This document shows positions 17,912 through 26,832 of a DNA stretch of 64,000 nt, in pieces; position 1 is the stretch's first letter; each line of letters opens with the position of its first letter. A program made the position numbers and the translations under genes. The notes under the pieces are model-generated. The model made no database searches and was not told where the DNA came from. It was given only the letters and a program-made list of their open reading frames with translations. The stretch lies in NCBI GenBank assembly GCA_022360015.1, contig JAKSDQ010000076.1:124001-188000 (forward strand), read 5' to 3'. The stretch comes from Cytophagales bacterium (GTDB taxonomy: Bacteria; Bacteroidota; Bacteroidia; Cytophagales; Cyclobacteriaceae).

Positions 17912-20900
17912 TTAAAATGATACCCTTGCCCCCAGGGTGAATATGCGTTGCATTGGGTATTCTATGGCCCCTTCATAAATAGTTTCCGGATCCAGGGGCG
18001 CGCGGATGGGAGAGTATTCCCACAGGTTCATGCCTGTAAAATAGATTTGCCCCTGTCCCAGGCCGATGCTGCTAACGAGATCGCGCGGAAGATCATAGCT
18101 AAATGTGATGTTTTTGAGCCTGATATAACCTGCATTTTGTAAAAAACGCGACTGGGTTCGGATGTTCTTTTTATCACTGGTTGAAATGTGGGGGGCGGCA
18201 AAATAAGCATCGCGGTTATCTTCACTCCATGAGTCTTCAATGAAGTATTTTTCTACATGGCCTGCATTGAAGGGAAAGAACCAGGTCCAGTTGCCTGAGG
18301 TAGGCCAGTGATCCCTTTGCATGATACCCTGAAAGAAAGCAGACAGCCTGAAACCTTTAAAGCTTATGCCAGTGTTGATCCCAAAACTACCACGGGGGGT
18401 ACTGTTGCCAATCACCCTTCTGTCTCCGGGGTCATCCAGGGTATTACTGCCCGGGCTGATAATTCCGTCACCGTTAAGGTCGGCATACCGTATATCTCCC
18501 GGTCGCCAGTTAGCGCCGATGTTGGATTGATCGGGCGCGTTGTCGATCTCATTCTGCGTCTGAAAGATGCCTAATGTTTCATAGCCCCAGATTTCATCAA
18601 GTTTTTGTCCCTCATAGTACTCCGACAGGGCGCCCGAAGGATTGTCGTATTTGGTAATTTCACTGGTCCAGTCTGATAGTGCCAGTGTGACATCATAATT
18701 CCAATGGTCGTTTATATTATCCCGCCAGGTTAAGGCCAATTCCCACCCGGAGGTTTTTAAGTCTGCGGCATTTTGCCTCGGGGCGTCGGTTCCCAAAACA
18801 GAAGGGAACTCCACTTCCATCAACATGTCTTTGGTTTCCCTTGTATACACATCAAAAGAGGCATCCAGTTTTCCCCTGAAAAGTGTAAAGTCAATGCCGA
18901 GGTTTTTGCTCACCACAGTTTCCCAGGTCAATGTCGGGCTTACCAGCCCCGGTGCTGATACAAAGGGTATCCTGCCATCCCCCATGATGTAAGGAGAGTT
19001 GCCTATGCCCATGGTGGCAATGTAGGGATAGTAGATGGGGTTATCATTTTCATCTACCAGCAATTGGTTGCCCAACGTTCCGTATGATGCCCTGATTTTC
19101 AGGTTGTCCAGCCATCCGCTGGCGGCTGACATGAAGTTTTCGTTGGAGATCCGCCATCCTACTGATATGGAAGGGAAAAATCCGAAACGGTCGTCTTTGG
19201 GAAACCTCGAGGTTCCGTCATACCGCCCGTTGGCCTCTATCAGGTATCTCTCTTTGAATATGTAGTTTACCCGGTAAAATACCCCGCGCAAAGCTAAATG
19301 GGAACCGGAACCATAGGTTTCCTGGGTGCCGACCGTAGCATTCAGATCGGTTATCGAGGGGGTGATGAGTGACCTTGCCCGGGCCCTTACGAACTTGTTT
19401 TGTCCCCATTCCCGGTTAAAACCAACCATGGCTTGTAAGTAATGGCCTTCCAATTTGTCAAAGGTATATTCGGCAAAGGCGTTGAACACATAATACTGGT
19501 TGTAATTGTTCCGGTTGTCAATCCAGTCGTCTCCGCTAAAACCATTATTGATCGGGTTGGGATCGGTCAGGTCGGTAGAAACGATTTCAACCTTACTTTG
19601 AACATCCTGGAAATTGCGGTGGAAGAAGTTATAGGAAAAATTGGATCTTATGGTCAGGCCTTCCAGAGGGGTAATGGTCGCACCGGCAGTTAACCAGGTA
19701 TCATTTTTGGCAAAGGTCGTGCGCCCGCCATCCAGCAGGTAGGGAAAGAAATTGGTGCCACCGAAATACATACCGATGTATTGCTCGTATTGCTCGCGGT
19801 CTCCGGGTGTTATGTAATACGCAAGATCCGGAAATTGAATCGGCATAATAGGGTTTACCCTGGCCAGAGAATTGATATTCACATCCCAATTGTAGAAGTG
19901 CGGTTTATCACTGTGTTGTGAGTTGAATACCACCTTTTGATCCAGGCTCAGCCATTTGTTTAGTTTGAAGTCACTTTTTACCAAAATATTGTATCTTTCA
20001 AACGCTTCGTTGTTGGCGGGCTTCAGGTATCCGTCCTTACTCAAATATCCAAAAGAGACAAAATAAGTAGCATTTTCCGACCCTCCGGAGATGGTAAGAT
20101 CGTGCTGATGCGTGGGGGCGAAGTCTGTCATGATTTGATTCTGATAATCATTGAAGCCATAAAACCGCAGTTGCCCGTCAACCACACCCCAGGCAGGGGC
20201 CGTATCAGGATTTTCAGACCAGGCCTTTGTACCGGCTACCATATCTGCGTCATATGTAGGTACGCCAAAGGTTCTTTCATTGGCGATATTCCTGGCTAAT
20301 ACAAATTCATGGGGGTCGGTAACCACATCCATATTAAAAATGGGTTTGGCCAACGACCACTGGGTGCTTAACTGCACATTGACTTTGCCGCGTTGCCCTT
20401 TTTTAGTTTCTACCAAAATCACTCCATAAGCAGCCCTGGCACCGTAAACTGCTGCGGCAGCAGCGTCTTTTAAAACGCTGATGCTTTCAATATCATTGGG
20501 GTTGATACTGTTAAGGTCCATGGGGACATTGTCTACCAGAATAAGTGGTGTTCCACCATTAATCGATTCGAAACCCCGGATGTTGAAGTCCACAGGGGCC
20601 GAAGGATCCCCATTTTGCGGGGTAACATTCAAATTTGGGATCACCCCCTGCAAACCTTCCCCGACATTGGCTATGGGCCGGTTTTCCAGCACCTCGCCTT
20701 TAGCAGTTCCAACCGCACCGGTTAGGTTTACCTTTTCCTGTGTACCGTATCCAACAACGACGACTTCGCTTAGGGTTTGAACGTCAGCTTGCATGGTCAG
20801 ATCGATGACTGACCGGCCGTCGATAGGTTCCTCCACCGTCACGAATCCTATGGATGAAAAAATCAGGGTCGTTGCATTGTCAGGGGCATTTAGTACATAA

Positions 20901-21412
20901 TCACCATTGATATCGGTTACGGTTCCTATGGCAGTTCCTTTTACCAAAACATTGACACCGGGAATGGATTCCCCATTTTCAGAGGTCACCCTTCCTTTTA
21001 TCTCTATCTCAATAATCTCCTCGATAACCGGTTTGTTGAGTCTGTCCGGAGATATTCTTTTTACAAAAATGACATTGTTAACACGCTTAAATCCAAGTTT
21101 TGATTGCAGTGACACCTGTCTCAAAAGGTTAGCCAATGTGCCATCGTAAGCATCCATATCGAATGCTTTTTGAAGGTTAATGGCTTTTCGGTTAAAAGCG
21201 AAAGTAAATGCTGTTTTTTCCTTGATTTCATCAAAAAGACCGGCGAGTGTTCTTGTGTCACCGCTTAAACTGATTTGCAGCTTTTCGATGCTCATTTTTT
21301 GAGCTTCTACACTTTTAGCAGTCAACAATGAAAATGTTACAAATTGTATAATTGCGCTATATAAGCAATATTTTGATAAAGTAATTATTTGTCGAAGTAT
21401 GCATATTTTCAT
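17912..21412 (-). CDS. SusC/RagA TonB-linked outer-membrane transporter with STN signalling domain
   Basis: The 1166-residue protein begins with a leader ending near SVEAQ (about 38). An STN domain (about 60-115; FDEIKEKTAFTFAFNRKAINL) interacts with FecR-type regulators. A carboxypeptidase-regulatory-like domain follows (about 138-210; GRVTSENGESIPGVNVLVKGT), then the SusC signature VVVVGYGTQEKVNLTGAV. The plug contains GTPLILVDNVPMDL and ISVLKDAAAAAVYGARAAYGVILVETKKG, and a 22-strand-type barrel runs to the C-terminal aromatic RIFTLGARVSF. The STN domain fits control by the FecR/ECF pair encoded immediately upstream. It forms a two-gene unit with susD. Confidence 0.95.
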   Translation of the reverse strand: MKICILRQIITLSKYCLYSAIIQFVTFSLLTAKSVEAQKMSIEKLQISLSGDTRTLAGLFDEIKEKTAFTFAFNRKAINLQKAFDMDAYDGTLANLLRQVSLQSKLGFKRVNNVIFVKRISPDRLNKPVIEEIIEIEIKGRVTSENGESIPGVNVLVKGTAIGTVTDINGDYVLNAPDNATTLIFSSIGFVTVEEPIDGRSVIDLTMQADVQTLSEVVVVGYGTQEKVNLTGAVGTAKGEVLENRPIANVGEGLQGVIPNLNVTPQNGDPSAPVDFNIRGFESINGGTPLILVDNVPMDLNSINPNDIESISVLKDAAAAAVYGARAAYGVILVETKKGQRGKVNVQLSTQWSLAKPIFNMDVVTDPHEFVLARNIANERTFGVPTYDADMVAGTKAWSENPDTAPAWGVVDGQLRFYGFNDYQNQIMTDFAPTHQHDLTISGGSENATYFVSFGYLSKDGYLKPANNEAFERYNILVKSDFKLNKWLSLDQKVVFNSQHSDKPHFYNWDVNINSLARVNPIMPIQFPDLAYYITPGDREQYEQYIGMYFGGTNFFPYLLDGGRTTFAKNDTWLTAGATITPLEGLTIRSNFSYNFFHRNFQDVQSKVEIVSTDLTDPNPINNGFSGDDWIDNRNNYNQYYVFNAFAEYTFDKLEGHYLQAMVGFNREWGQNKFVRARARSLITPSITDLNATVGTQETYGSGSHLALRGVFYRVNYIFKERYLIEANGRYDGTSRFPKDDRFGFFPSISVGWRISNENFMSAASGWLDNLKIRASYGTLGNQLLVDENDNPIYYPYIATMGIGNSPYIMGDGRIPFVSAPGLVSPTLTWETVVSKNLGIDFTLFRGKLDASFDVYTRETKDMLMEVEFPSVLGTDAPRQNAADLKTSGWELALTWRDNINDHWNYDVTLALSDWTSEITKYDNPSGALSEYYEGQKLDEIWGYETLGIFQTQNEIDNAPDQSNIGANWRPGDIRYADLNGDGIISPGSNTLDDPGDRRVIGNSTPRGSFGINTGISFKGFRLSAFFQGIMQRDHWPTSGNWTWFFPFNAGHVEKYFIEDSWSEDNRDAYFAAPHISTSDKKNIRTQSRFLQNAGYIRLKNITFSYDLPRDLVSSIGLGQGQIYFTGMNLWEYSPIRAPLDPETIYEGAIEYPMQRIFTLGARVSF

Positions 21413-21444
21413 AGTTTCGTTTGTTTTTTAATTAATTAACACTT

Positions 21445-21493
21445 GATTAAAAAGCTTGATATAAGCCAGCGCCCGCCAAGTTGCTGGCTTATT
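21445..21493 (-). terminator. Hairpin between fecR and susC (terminator or attenuator)
   Basis: A perfect 10-bp stem (ATAAGCCAGC at 21461-21470 with GCTGGCTTAT at 21483-21492) is followed on the minus strand after 7 bases by CTTTTTAAT. It lies between the anti-sigma gene and susC, so it probably separates constitutive regulator expression from the inducible susCD unit. Confidence 0.6.
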
Positions 21494-21527
21494 CCTCTTT
21501 AGCTGGTGTCAAAAAAATTTGCAAGGC

Positions 21528-22607
21528 TCATTTTATGTCTTGTTTAGAAGTTAGTCGAACATATTTTCCATTGATATCATAATCCAGTGAGAAAGAATAA
21601 GACATTCCTTCCAGAACTGCTTCCAGACTTTGATTTTTAAACTTCCCGGTAAATATTCCTTTCAATTCACCCTCAATGATAAATTCCACCCCATACCATC
21701 TCTCAAGGGTCTTTAACACATCCCCGATAGGTTCATCTTCAAAGTAAAGCATACCATTTTTCCAGGCTATCAGCTTTTCCGAATCCACATGGATTTTTAC
21801 CATTTTCTCCTGACGTCCAGGATAATAGATTACCCCTTCACCCGGATTTAATGAAATCGGTTCACTACCCGTACTACGGTTTTTTACTTCTATCCGGCCT
21901 TTGACCAATCCAATTCTTATTTCCTTTTCCTCAGCAAATGATCTTACATTAAAGGAGGTTCCCAGGGCAGTTACTTCAGCGTTATTTGCTATTACCTTGA
22001 AAGGCCGGCCGGCATCATGTGCTACCACAAAAAAAGCTTCTCCATGTAATGCTATCACCCGCTCATGAGAGGGAAACCGGGCCGGGTATTTTATTCTGCT
22101 GGAAGAATTCAAAACTATTTGCGTACCATCTTTTAAAAAAATTGTGGATTTTTGACCGGCTGGATTTGATTTGTAAACATATTCCTGAGAAAGCGAAGTG
22201 CCGGAGAGTCTGTTTTTTGAAATGATTTGATGGATAACAATCCCAAGCCCTAATATAACGATGGCCAGAAGAGAGGCCACTATGTACCGCCATTTTTGAG
22301 ATCCACGTGGCAGATTCCCCACTTTTTTCCCCTCAGCCGGAGCAGATCCCTGCCGGGCTACTTCGTCTGTTTTGTGCGAAACAAACAGGCTTGATTCGTT
22401 TTTAGCCACTTGTATTTTTTCAAAAACACCTGTTGGATCCCATTTCCTTCGGCGTTTCCTTTTTATAGACAAGCGGAAAATATCAATTTTTTGTTTAATC
22501 TTTTCCTCACCCTGACCGGAAAAATACCATTTTAAAAAGGCTTCTGCCTCCTCTTGCGAACATAAGCCCTTAAAATATTTTTCTGCCAGTCTATAAGGAT
22601 CCTTCAT
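21528..22607 (-). CDS. FecR-family anti-sigma factor
   Basis: The 359-residue protein has a cytoplasmic N-terminal part (about 1-105) that would bind the sigma factor. One transmembrane helix follows (WRYIVASLLAIVILGLGIVI, about 106-126). The periplasmic FecR domain runs from about 150 to 250 (STIFLKDGTQIVLNSSSRIKYP, HGEAFFVVAHDAGRPFKVIANNAEVTALGTSFNVRSF). The C-terminal DUF4974-type domain (about 280-355; LYFEDEPIGDVLKTLERWYGVEF) resembles STN folds. Family members receive the signal from the STN domain of the cognate SusC and release the ECF sigma factor. It lies 87 bases downstream of the sigma gene and upstream of susC. Confidence 0.95.
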   Translation of the reverse strand: MKDPYRLAEKYFKGLCSQEEAEAFLKWYFSGQGEEKIKQKIDIFRLSIKRKRRRKWDPTGVFEKIQVAKNESSLFVSHKTDEVARQGSAPAEGKKVGNLPRGSQKWRYIVASLLAIVILGLGIVIHQIISKNRLSGTSLSQEYVYKSNPAGQKSTIFLKDGTQIVLNSSSRIKYPARFPSHERVIALHGEAFFVVAHDAGRPFKVIANNAEVTALGTSFNVRSFAEEKEIRIGLVKGRIEVKNRSTGSEPISLNPGEGVIYYPGRQEKMVKIHVDSEKLIAWKNGMLYFEDEPIGDVLKTLERWYGVEFIIEGELKGIFTGKFKNQSLEAVLEGMSYSFSLDYDINGKYVRLTSKQDIK

Positions 22608-22694
22608 TCATCCGGGTCAATTAGTAAACCTAATAGCCACAACAGGTGGCTAACACTCAGTCGAAGGAAAAATTTTAATACTTATTTAGTCAAA

Positions 22695-23246
22695 CTAGGT
22701 GGCTGCAATTTTGCTTCTTAAGCTTTTGCATGCGCGGTACAGATGGTTTTCCACCGTCCTTTTAGAAACCTGCAGTGTTTTGGCAATTTCGTCGAGTGTG
22801 CGGTTTTCCTGGACTTTCATCATGAATACCTGTTTTTGTTTTTTGGGTAGTTGTTCCAGGTATTTCCTGGAGATTGCTTCGAGGTCAGAAAAAATCAGAT
22901 AATCTTCAGTTTGATTGGTAGAAGACGGAAAATGGTTCAAAGCGTATTTTTCGTAAGCCGTTTGATAAACTTTTGCCCTGATTTTTTTAATAATGATCGA
23001 TTTACTAACCTTTTGAATATAGCCCTTAAAAGACCGGTTGGCATTGAGGTTAGCCCGGTTCTTCCATATTTGTAAAAAAACCTCCTGCACCACCTCTTCG
23101 GCTTCGGCATGATCCAGATTCAGCTCACAGGAGTTGAGGTAAACTTTATAGGAATATTTTCTAAAAAGATAATCAAAGGCTTTTTCGCTTCCTTTTTTAA
23201 GGTGTATGACCTGACTGTAATCACCATGCCGAAATAAGTTTGCCAT
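22695..23246 (-). CDS. ECF RNA polymerase sigma factor (Bacteroides expansion family type)
   Basis: The 183-residue protein has sigma region 2 (GSEKAFDYLFRKYSYKVYLNSCE..LDHAEAEEVVQEVFLQIWKNRANL, about residues 18-68). Region 4 (about 125-175) holds EQLPKKQKQVFMMKVQENRTLDEIAKTLQVSKRTVENHLYRA, a helix-turn-helix that reads the -35 box. Region 3 is absent, as in all ECF factors. With the downstream fecR and susCD genes it forms the standard transmembrane signalling cassette for a glycan-utilisation locus. Confidence 0.95.
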   Translation of the reverse strand: MANLFRHGDYSQVIHLKKGSEKAFDYLFRKYSYKVYLNSCELNLDHAEAEEVVQEVFLQIWKNRANLNANRSFKGYIQKVSKSIIIKKIRAKVYQTAYEKYALNHFPSSTNQTEDYLIFSDLEAISRKYLEQLPKKQKQVFMMKVQENRTLDEIAKTLQVSKRTVENHLYRACKSLRSKIAAT

Positions 23247-23510
23247 ACTGATTCAAGTTAATGGTATGTCAATTTTCATTGACTTCCACCTTTGTCATCG
23301 GGTGCGTTCCGGACAAATAGGGTTAATTCACGAATAAAGAAATCAAATGCTATTCAAATTAGGTAAATCATATTAAAACTACAAGTCAATTTGAAAATTG
23401 GCAAAAAAATGATAATTTGACAAGTGTTTTTAGGATAATTGAAACCGGAAAATCGATAATTGGCAATCAGGCATTTATGGTGTTTTGTGTTCATTCATCA
23501 CCGGTCCGTA

Positions 23511-24161
23511 TTATTTCTTTACCTTATTAGATTCATACCGGTAGACAGGATTCAGTTTTTTTGCCGAGTTGGTGGTTAATTCCAAATTATGGATAACGCC
23601 GTCGTCGATATGGTAAACCCATCCATGAATATAGGGAAACTCGCCGTTTTCCCATTCTTCCTGAATAAATGATACCTTAGCCAGGTTATTCACTTGTTCT
23701 AATACATTAAGCTCCACAAACCTTTCCCCTCTTGTCTTTTCATCTTTAATGGCATCAAGTTCTTTGCAATGTATTCTGTAAACATCTTTTATATTCAACA
23801 GCCAGTTGTCGAGAAAACCAAAGTTGTTGTTGGTCATTGCCGCCAGCACGCCGCCGCAGCCATAATGTCCACAGACGATGATATGTTTCACCTTCAAGAC
23901 CTTAACGGCATAATATACCACACTCAGCAGGTTGGTATCGGTGTGAACCACCATATTGGCGATATTTCTTTGAACAAATATAGAGCCGGGCAGTGTGTTT
24001 GTAATTTCTTCCGCAGGAACCCTGCTGTCAGAGCATCCTATCCATAAAAACTCCGGGTGTTGACCTTCAGCTAGTTTTTTGAAAAAATCCGGGCTAAACT
24101 TCATGGTATTTTCCACCCATTTCATATTCCCGTCCAAAAGATTTTGATACTTATCAGGCAT
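23511..24161 (-). CDS. can: Beta-class carbonic anhydrase
   Basis: A 216-residue cytosolic enzyme interconverting CO2 and bicarbonate. The zinc site is visible: Cys43 and Asp45 in GCSDSR (with Arg47), and His99 and Cys102 in VCGHYGCGG. The EEITNTLPGSIFVQRNIAN segment (about 51-69) is typical of the plant-type/Can subclass. The length is normal. Single gene, with more than 200 bases of non-coding sequence on both sides. Confidence 0.95.
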   Translation of the reverse strand: MPDKYQNLLDGNMKWVENTMKFSPDFFKKLAEGQHPEFLWIGCSDSRVPAEEITNTLPGSIFVQRNIANMVVHTDTNLLSVVYYAVKVLKVKHIIVCGHYGCGGVLAAMTNNNFGFLDNWLLNIKDVYRIHCKELDAIKDEKTRGERFVELNVLEQVNNLAKVSFIQEEWENGEFPYIHGWVYHIDDGVIHNLELTTNSAKKLNPVYRYESNKVKK

Positions 24162-24253
24162 ATCGGTTTATCGTTTTGTTAGTGTATTCTAATCTACAAA
24201 AATATTTTTAATCAGGGTAGGGATCATATTCATTTTCAAAATATTCGTATGCT

Positions 24254-24367
24254 TTATGATGACTTATTTTGTTTTTTATATATGATCAGGTCATTTGTTG
24301 CCACTTCATCCACCTCTGACCCGGACAACCTTAGCGGTATTTTATTGCCATTGAACCGTAATTTCAT
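24254..24367 (-). pseudogene. Truncated N-terminal remnant resembling DUF7009
   Basis: A 37-residue frame opens MKLRFNGNKIPLRLSGSEVD, which matches my memory of the start of DUF7009 proteins (MK.R.KGNSIR.RL..SEV...), Bacteroidota proteins of about 120 residues often found near molybdopterin genes. The frame stops after 37 residues and no continuation is visible downstream on this strand. It is divergent from mobA and starts only about 65 bases from it. I infer a decayed gene left in its usual neighbourhood; a genuine short peptide is the alternative. Confidence 0.4.
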
Positions 24368-24430
24368 TTTATTTACATATTGCTTATAAAAGCCGAAGAA
24401 CTTTTTATTCATCACCAAATACGGAAATTT

Positions 24431-25039
24431 TTGTCATCCATTAACGGGTTAATTATGGCAGGGGGCAGGAGTTCGAGGTTGGGAAGGGATAAAGCTTTTA
24501 TCGAATACCATGGAAAACCCCAGGTGTTGCATTTGTATGAAATGTTGGCGTCCCTGCAAGTGCCGGCATATATTTCCTGTCAACGAAGTCAGGCAGATCA
24601 ATTTCAGGGTATATGCCCGCTGATTTTTGATGGAGATCTATCGATTGGTCCATTAGGGGGAATTTTTGCCGCAATGGGAGCCTATCCGGTTCATGATTGG
24701 CTGGTGATAGCGAGTGATATGCCTATGGTTACGGAGCGAACCCTGGTGAGACTTATGCAAAAGTATGGGAAAAAATCAGTGACTACCTACAAGAGTCAAA
24801 AAAAAGCTTTTCCCGAAGTGTTATTGACGATTTATAAGAAGGAATTGTTACCGACCTTTCGAAAAGCGATCCACCGCAGGAATTACAGTTTACAAACTTT
24901 ATTAAAAAGTATGGAAAAGCATTTTGTAATACCTGAAAACGAATTGGAATTGCTCAATGTTAATACCGTGGAGGACTTAAACGCAGTTCTCCATTTGATC
25001 AGAGATCAACAGTTACCTAACAGGCCTAACTCAGATTAA
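24431..25039 (+). CDS. mobA: Molybdenum cofactor guanylyltransferase MobA-like
   Basis: The protein carries the nucleotidyltransferase motif INGLIMAGGRSSRLGRDKAF at its N-terminus, PLGGIFAAM (about residue 75) and WLVIASDMPMV with the metal-binding Asp (about 93-103). These features match MobA, which attaches GMP to molybdopterin. No ATG lies upstream of the LIMAGG motif at the usual distance. TTG at 24431 gives a 202-residue protein of normal length; TTG at 24380 would add 17 residues, while ATG 24455 would cut into the motif. Its 3' end overlaps the convergent dprA gene by 9 bases. No other molybdenum cofactor gene is in the window. Confidence 0.85.
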   Translation: MSSINGLIMAGGRSSRLGRDKAFIEYHGKPQVLHLYEMLASLQVPAYISCQRSQADQFQGICPLIFDGDLSIGPLGGIFAAMGAYPVHDWLVIASDMPMVTERTLVRLMQKYGKKSVTTYKSQKKAFPEVLLTIYKKELLPTFRKAIHRRNYSLQTLLKSMEKHFVIPENELELLNVNTVEDLNAVLHLIRDQQLPNRPNSD

Positions 25040-26143
25040 CTTGAATTTTTTGCCGGGTAAAGCCTTTATGACCCCCTTAAATTCCAATTGTAAAAGTAAG
25101 TTAGCCACCTGGTTAACAGGCAACTGGGTCTTAAAGCTGATTTCATCGATTAGTATTCCGGATTTTTCATGATTAAAAACCTGTACAATTTTTAGCTCTT
25201 CCTCTGAGCAACGAAGATCGTATTGGAGAGACTTTTCCGGCACAGCCGTGGCAGCTTCTGTAAGATCCCAGTTCATATGCCTTTCCAGACTGGCCACATC
25301 TGTGAATATGTTCGCTCTGTGATTACTGACTAATAGGTTACAGCCTTCCGAATATTTGTTGGTAATGTTGCCTGGCACCGCGAATATATCTTTGTTGTAG
25401 CTGTCAGCGATGTTGGCGGTAATCAGGGCTCCACCTTTTTTTGCCGCTTCTACAATAATCAGAACATCAGCAATTCCCGCTATAATCCTGTTTCTTGCCG
25501 GGAAGTTGTGCGATTCGGGTTTCACACCCAATGGATATTCTGAAAGCAATCCGCCTTCACTGGCGATCATGTCATTGACTATGGCCTTATGGAATCGCGG
25601 ATAAATAATATCCAGACCGCTTGCCAATACACCCACTGTAGGTATATTTACTTTTAAAGCGGCCTTGTGTGCTTGTATATCGATGCCATAGGCCAGTCCG
25701 CTGACAATCAAAGGCTTATGTTTGCTTAAATCCGAAACGATCTTTTCAACCACTTCTTTTCCATACCAGGTCGCTCTTCGGGTGCCCACGATAGCAATGG
25801 TCCTGGCGTTGTTCAGCTTAGCATGGCCTTTGTAATAAATCACAGCAGGTGCGTCATAGATCGGCTTCAAATTTTTGGGGTAGGATTCTTCGGTGTAAAA
25901 ATGAACGGAAATTCCCTGATCTTCCGCATTTTTGAGTATGTCTTCAGCGATATTAAAGGTGTTGGCCTTCAATATAGCACTGGCATTCACAGTGCCTATG
26001 CCCGGAATTTTACTTAATTGTTTTTTTCGGCTCTTAAACACTGCCTCAGCTGAGCCACAATAGCTGATTAATTGTTTGACGAGAATATTCCCTACGCCAG
26101 GAATGAGCGCTAAGGCTACCTGACAGGTTTTTTCATTAAACAT
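25031..26143 (-). CDS. dprA: DNA-processing protein DprA
   Basis: The 370-residue protein has an N-terminal helix-hairpin-helix-like domain (IPGVGNILVKQLI...IPGIGTVNASAIL, about 14-60). The extended Rossmann fold of DprA follows (about 80-290), including IAIVGTRRATWYGKE, IVSGLAYGIDIQAHKAAL, ASGLDIIYP, SEYPLGVKPESHNFPARNRIIAG and VEAAKKGGALITA. A C-terminal winged-helix DprA_WH domain (about 305-370) ends it. The protein loads RecA onto incoming single-stranded DNA in transformation. Complete and of usual length. Confidence 0.95.
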   Translation of the reverse strand: MFNEKTCQVALALIPGVGNILVKQLISYCGSAEAVFKSRKKQLSKIPGIGTVNASAILKANTFNIAEDILKNAEDQGISVHFYTEESYPKNLKPIYDAPAVIYYKGHAKLNNARTIAIVGTRRATWYGKEVVEKIVSDLSKHKPLIVSGLAYGIDIQAHKAALKVNIPTVGVLASGLDIIYPRFHKAIVNDMIASEGGLLSEYPLGVKPESHNFPARNRIIAGIADVLIIVEAAKKGGALITANIADSYNKDIFAVPGNITNKYSEGCNLLVSNHRANIFTDVASLERHMNWDLTEAATAVPEKSLQYDLRCSEEELKIVQVFNHEKSGILIDEISFKTQLPVNQVANLLLQLEFKGVIKALPGKKFKLI

Positions 26144-26257
26144 AGATATTCACCCAGCATTTAAATTTAAAAAATACCAATAATCGGGGGAATGTTACGC
26201 ATTACGCGTTAGCAAAATGGAAAATATTTTCGAAAAGTGGAAACTCCGGGGGGTAAT

Positions 26258-26596
26258 TTATCTTAATTCTTCCTTGATTTCCACCAGAAAGGCCCTTACT
26301 CTTCTCAGGGATTCAATCATTTGCATTTTGTCTTTAACCGCCTCATTGCTGTTTTTGAGTATTTCCTTGGCGCCCTGAAGCGTGTAGCCCTTTTCCTTGA
26401 CAAGATGATAAATCAGTTTGACATTGTTGATGTCATCTATGGTAAATTGCCTGTTGCCTTTTCTGTTTTTCTTTGGTTTTATAATGTCAAATTCACCTTC
26501 CCAAAATCTAATCAGTGAAGTGGCTACGTTCAACATGTCAGCAACCTCTCCAATGGCATAGTATTTTTTTTCTATTACTTTCTCTTTATAAGGCAC
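26258..26596 (-). CDS. MerR-family transcriptional regulator
   Basis: The 112-residue protein is a MerR DNA-binding domain with little else. A winged helix-turn-helix (KKYYAIGEVADMLNVATSLIRFWEGEF, about residues 10-36) is followed by the wing (NRKGNRQFTIDDINNVKLIYHLVKEKGYTLQGAKEIL, about 44-80) and a dimerisation helix. No C-terminal effector domain or metal-binding cysteines are present. This is the common short Bacteroidota MerR type with unknown signal. It stands alone between dprA and capA. Confidence 0.9.
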   Translation of the reverse strand: MPYKEKVIEKKYYAIGEVADMLNVATSLIRFWEGEFDIIKPKKNRKGNRQFTIDDINNVKLIYHLVKEKGYTLQGAKEILKNSNEAVKDKMQMIESLRRVRAFLVEIKEELR

Positions 26597-26680
26597 TTTC
26601 TAAAGATGGTATTTGATGGCCAATGATTACATTAAACTTTTAGCAAAAAACCTAAAAAATTTAAATAAAAAAAGACAAAC

Positions 26681-26725
26681 AATGGGACTATCATACATTT
26701 CACCGATAGTTCCATTTTATTAAAA
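26681..26725 (-). terminator. Probable terminator after the CapA-like gene
   Basis: A 12-base stem with one central mismatch (AATGGGACTATC at 26681-26692 with GATAGTTCCATT at 26705-26716). On the minus strand it is followed after some bases by a run of seven T (26668-26674). It lies about 110 bases beyond the stop of the gene at 26833-28038. Confidence 0.45.
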
Positions 26726-26832
26726 TTATTGTCCTAAAAATGGTGAGATTAAGCAATTTAATCAATAATTTTTCTATCGATGCTTTATATTCTTCGATGA
26801 AACATTTAAGGTATAAACGGGTATGTTTTTTT

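Noticed and set aside
17912-23246. CRISPR, toxin-antitoxin or defence system in the SusCD region
   Set aside because: No repeat-spacer pattern or defence-associated domain is visible; genes are explained by glycan utilisation.
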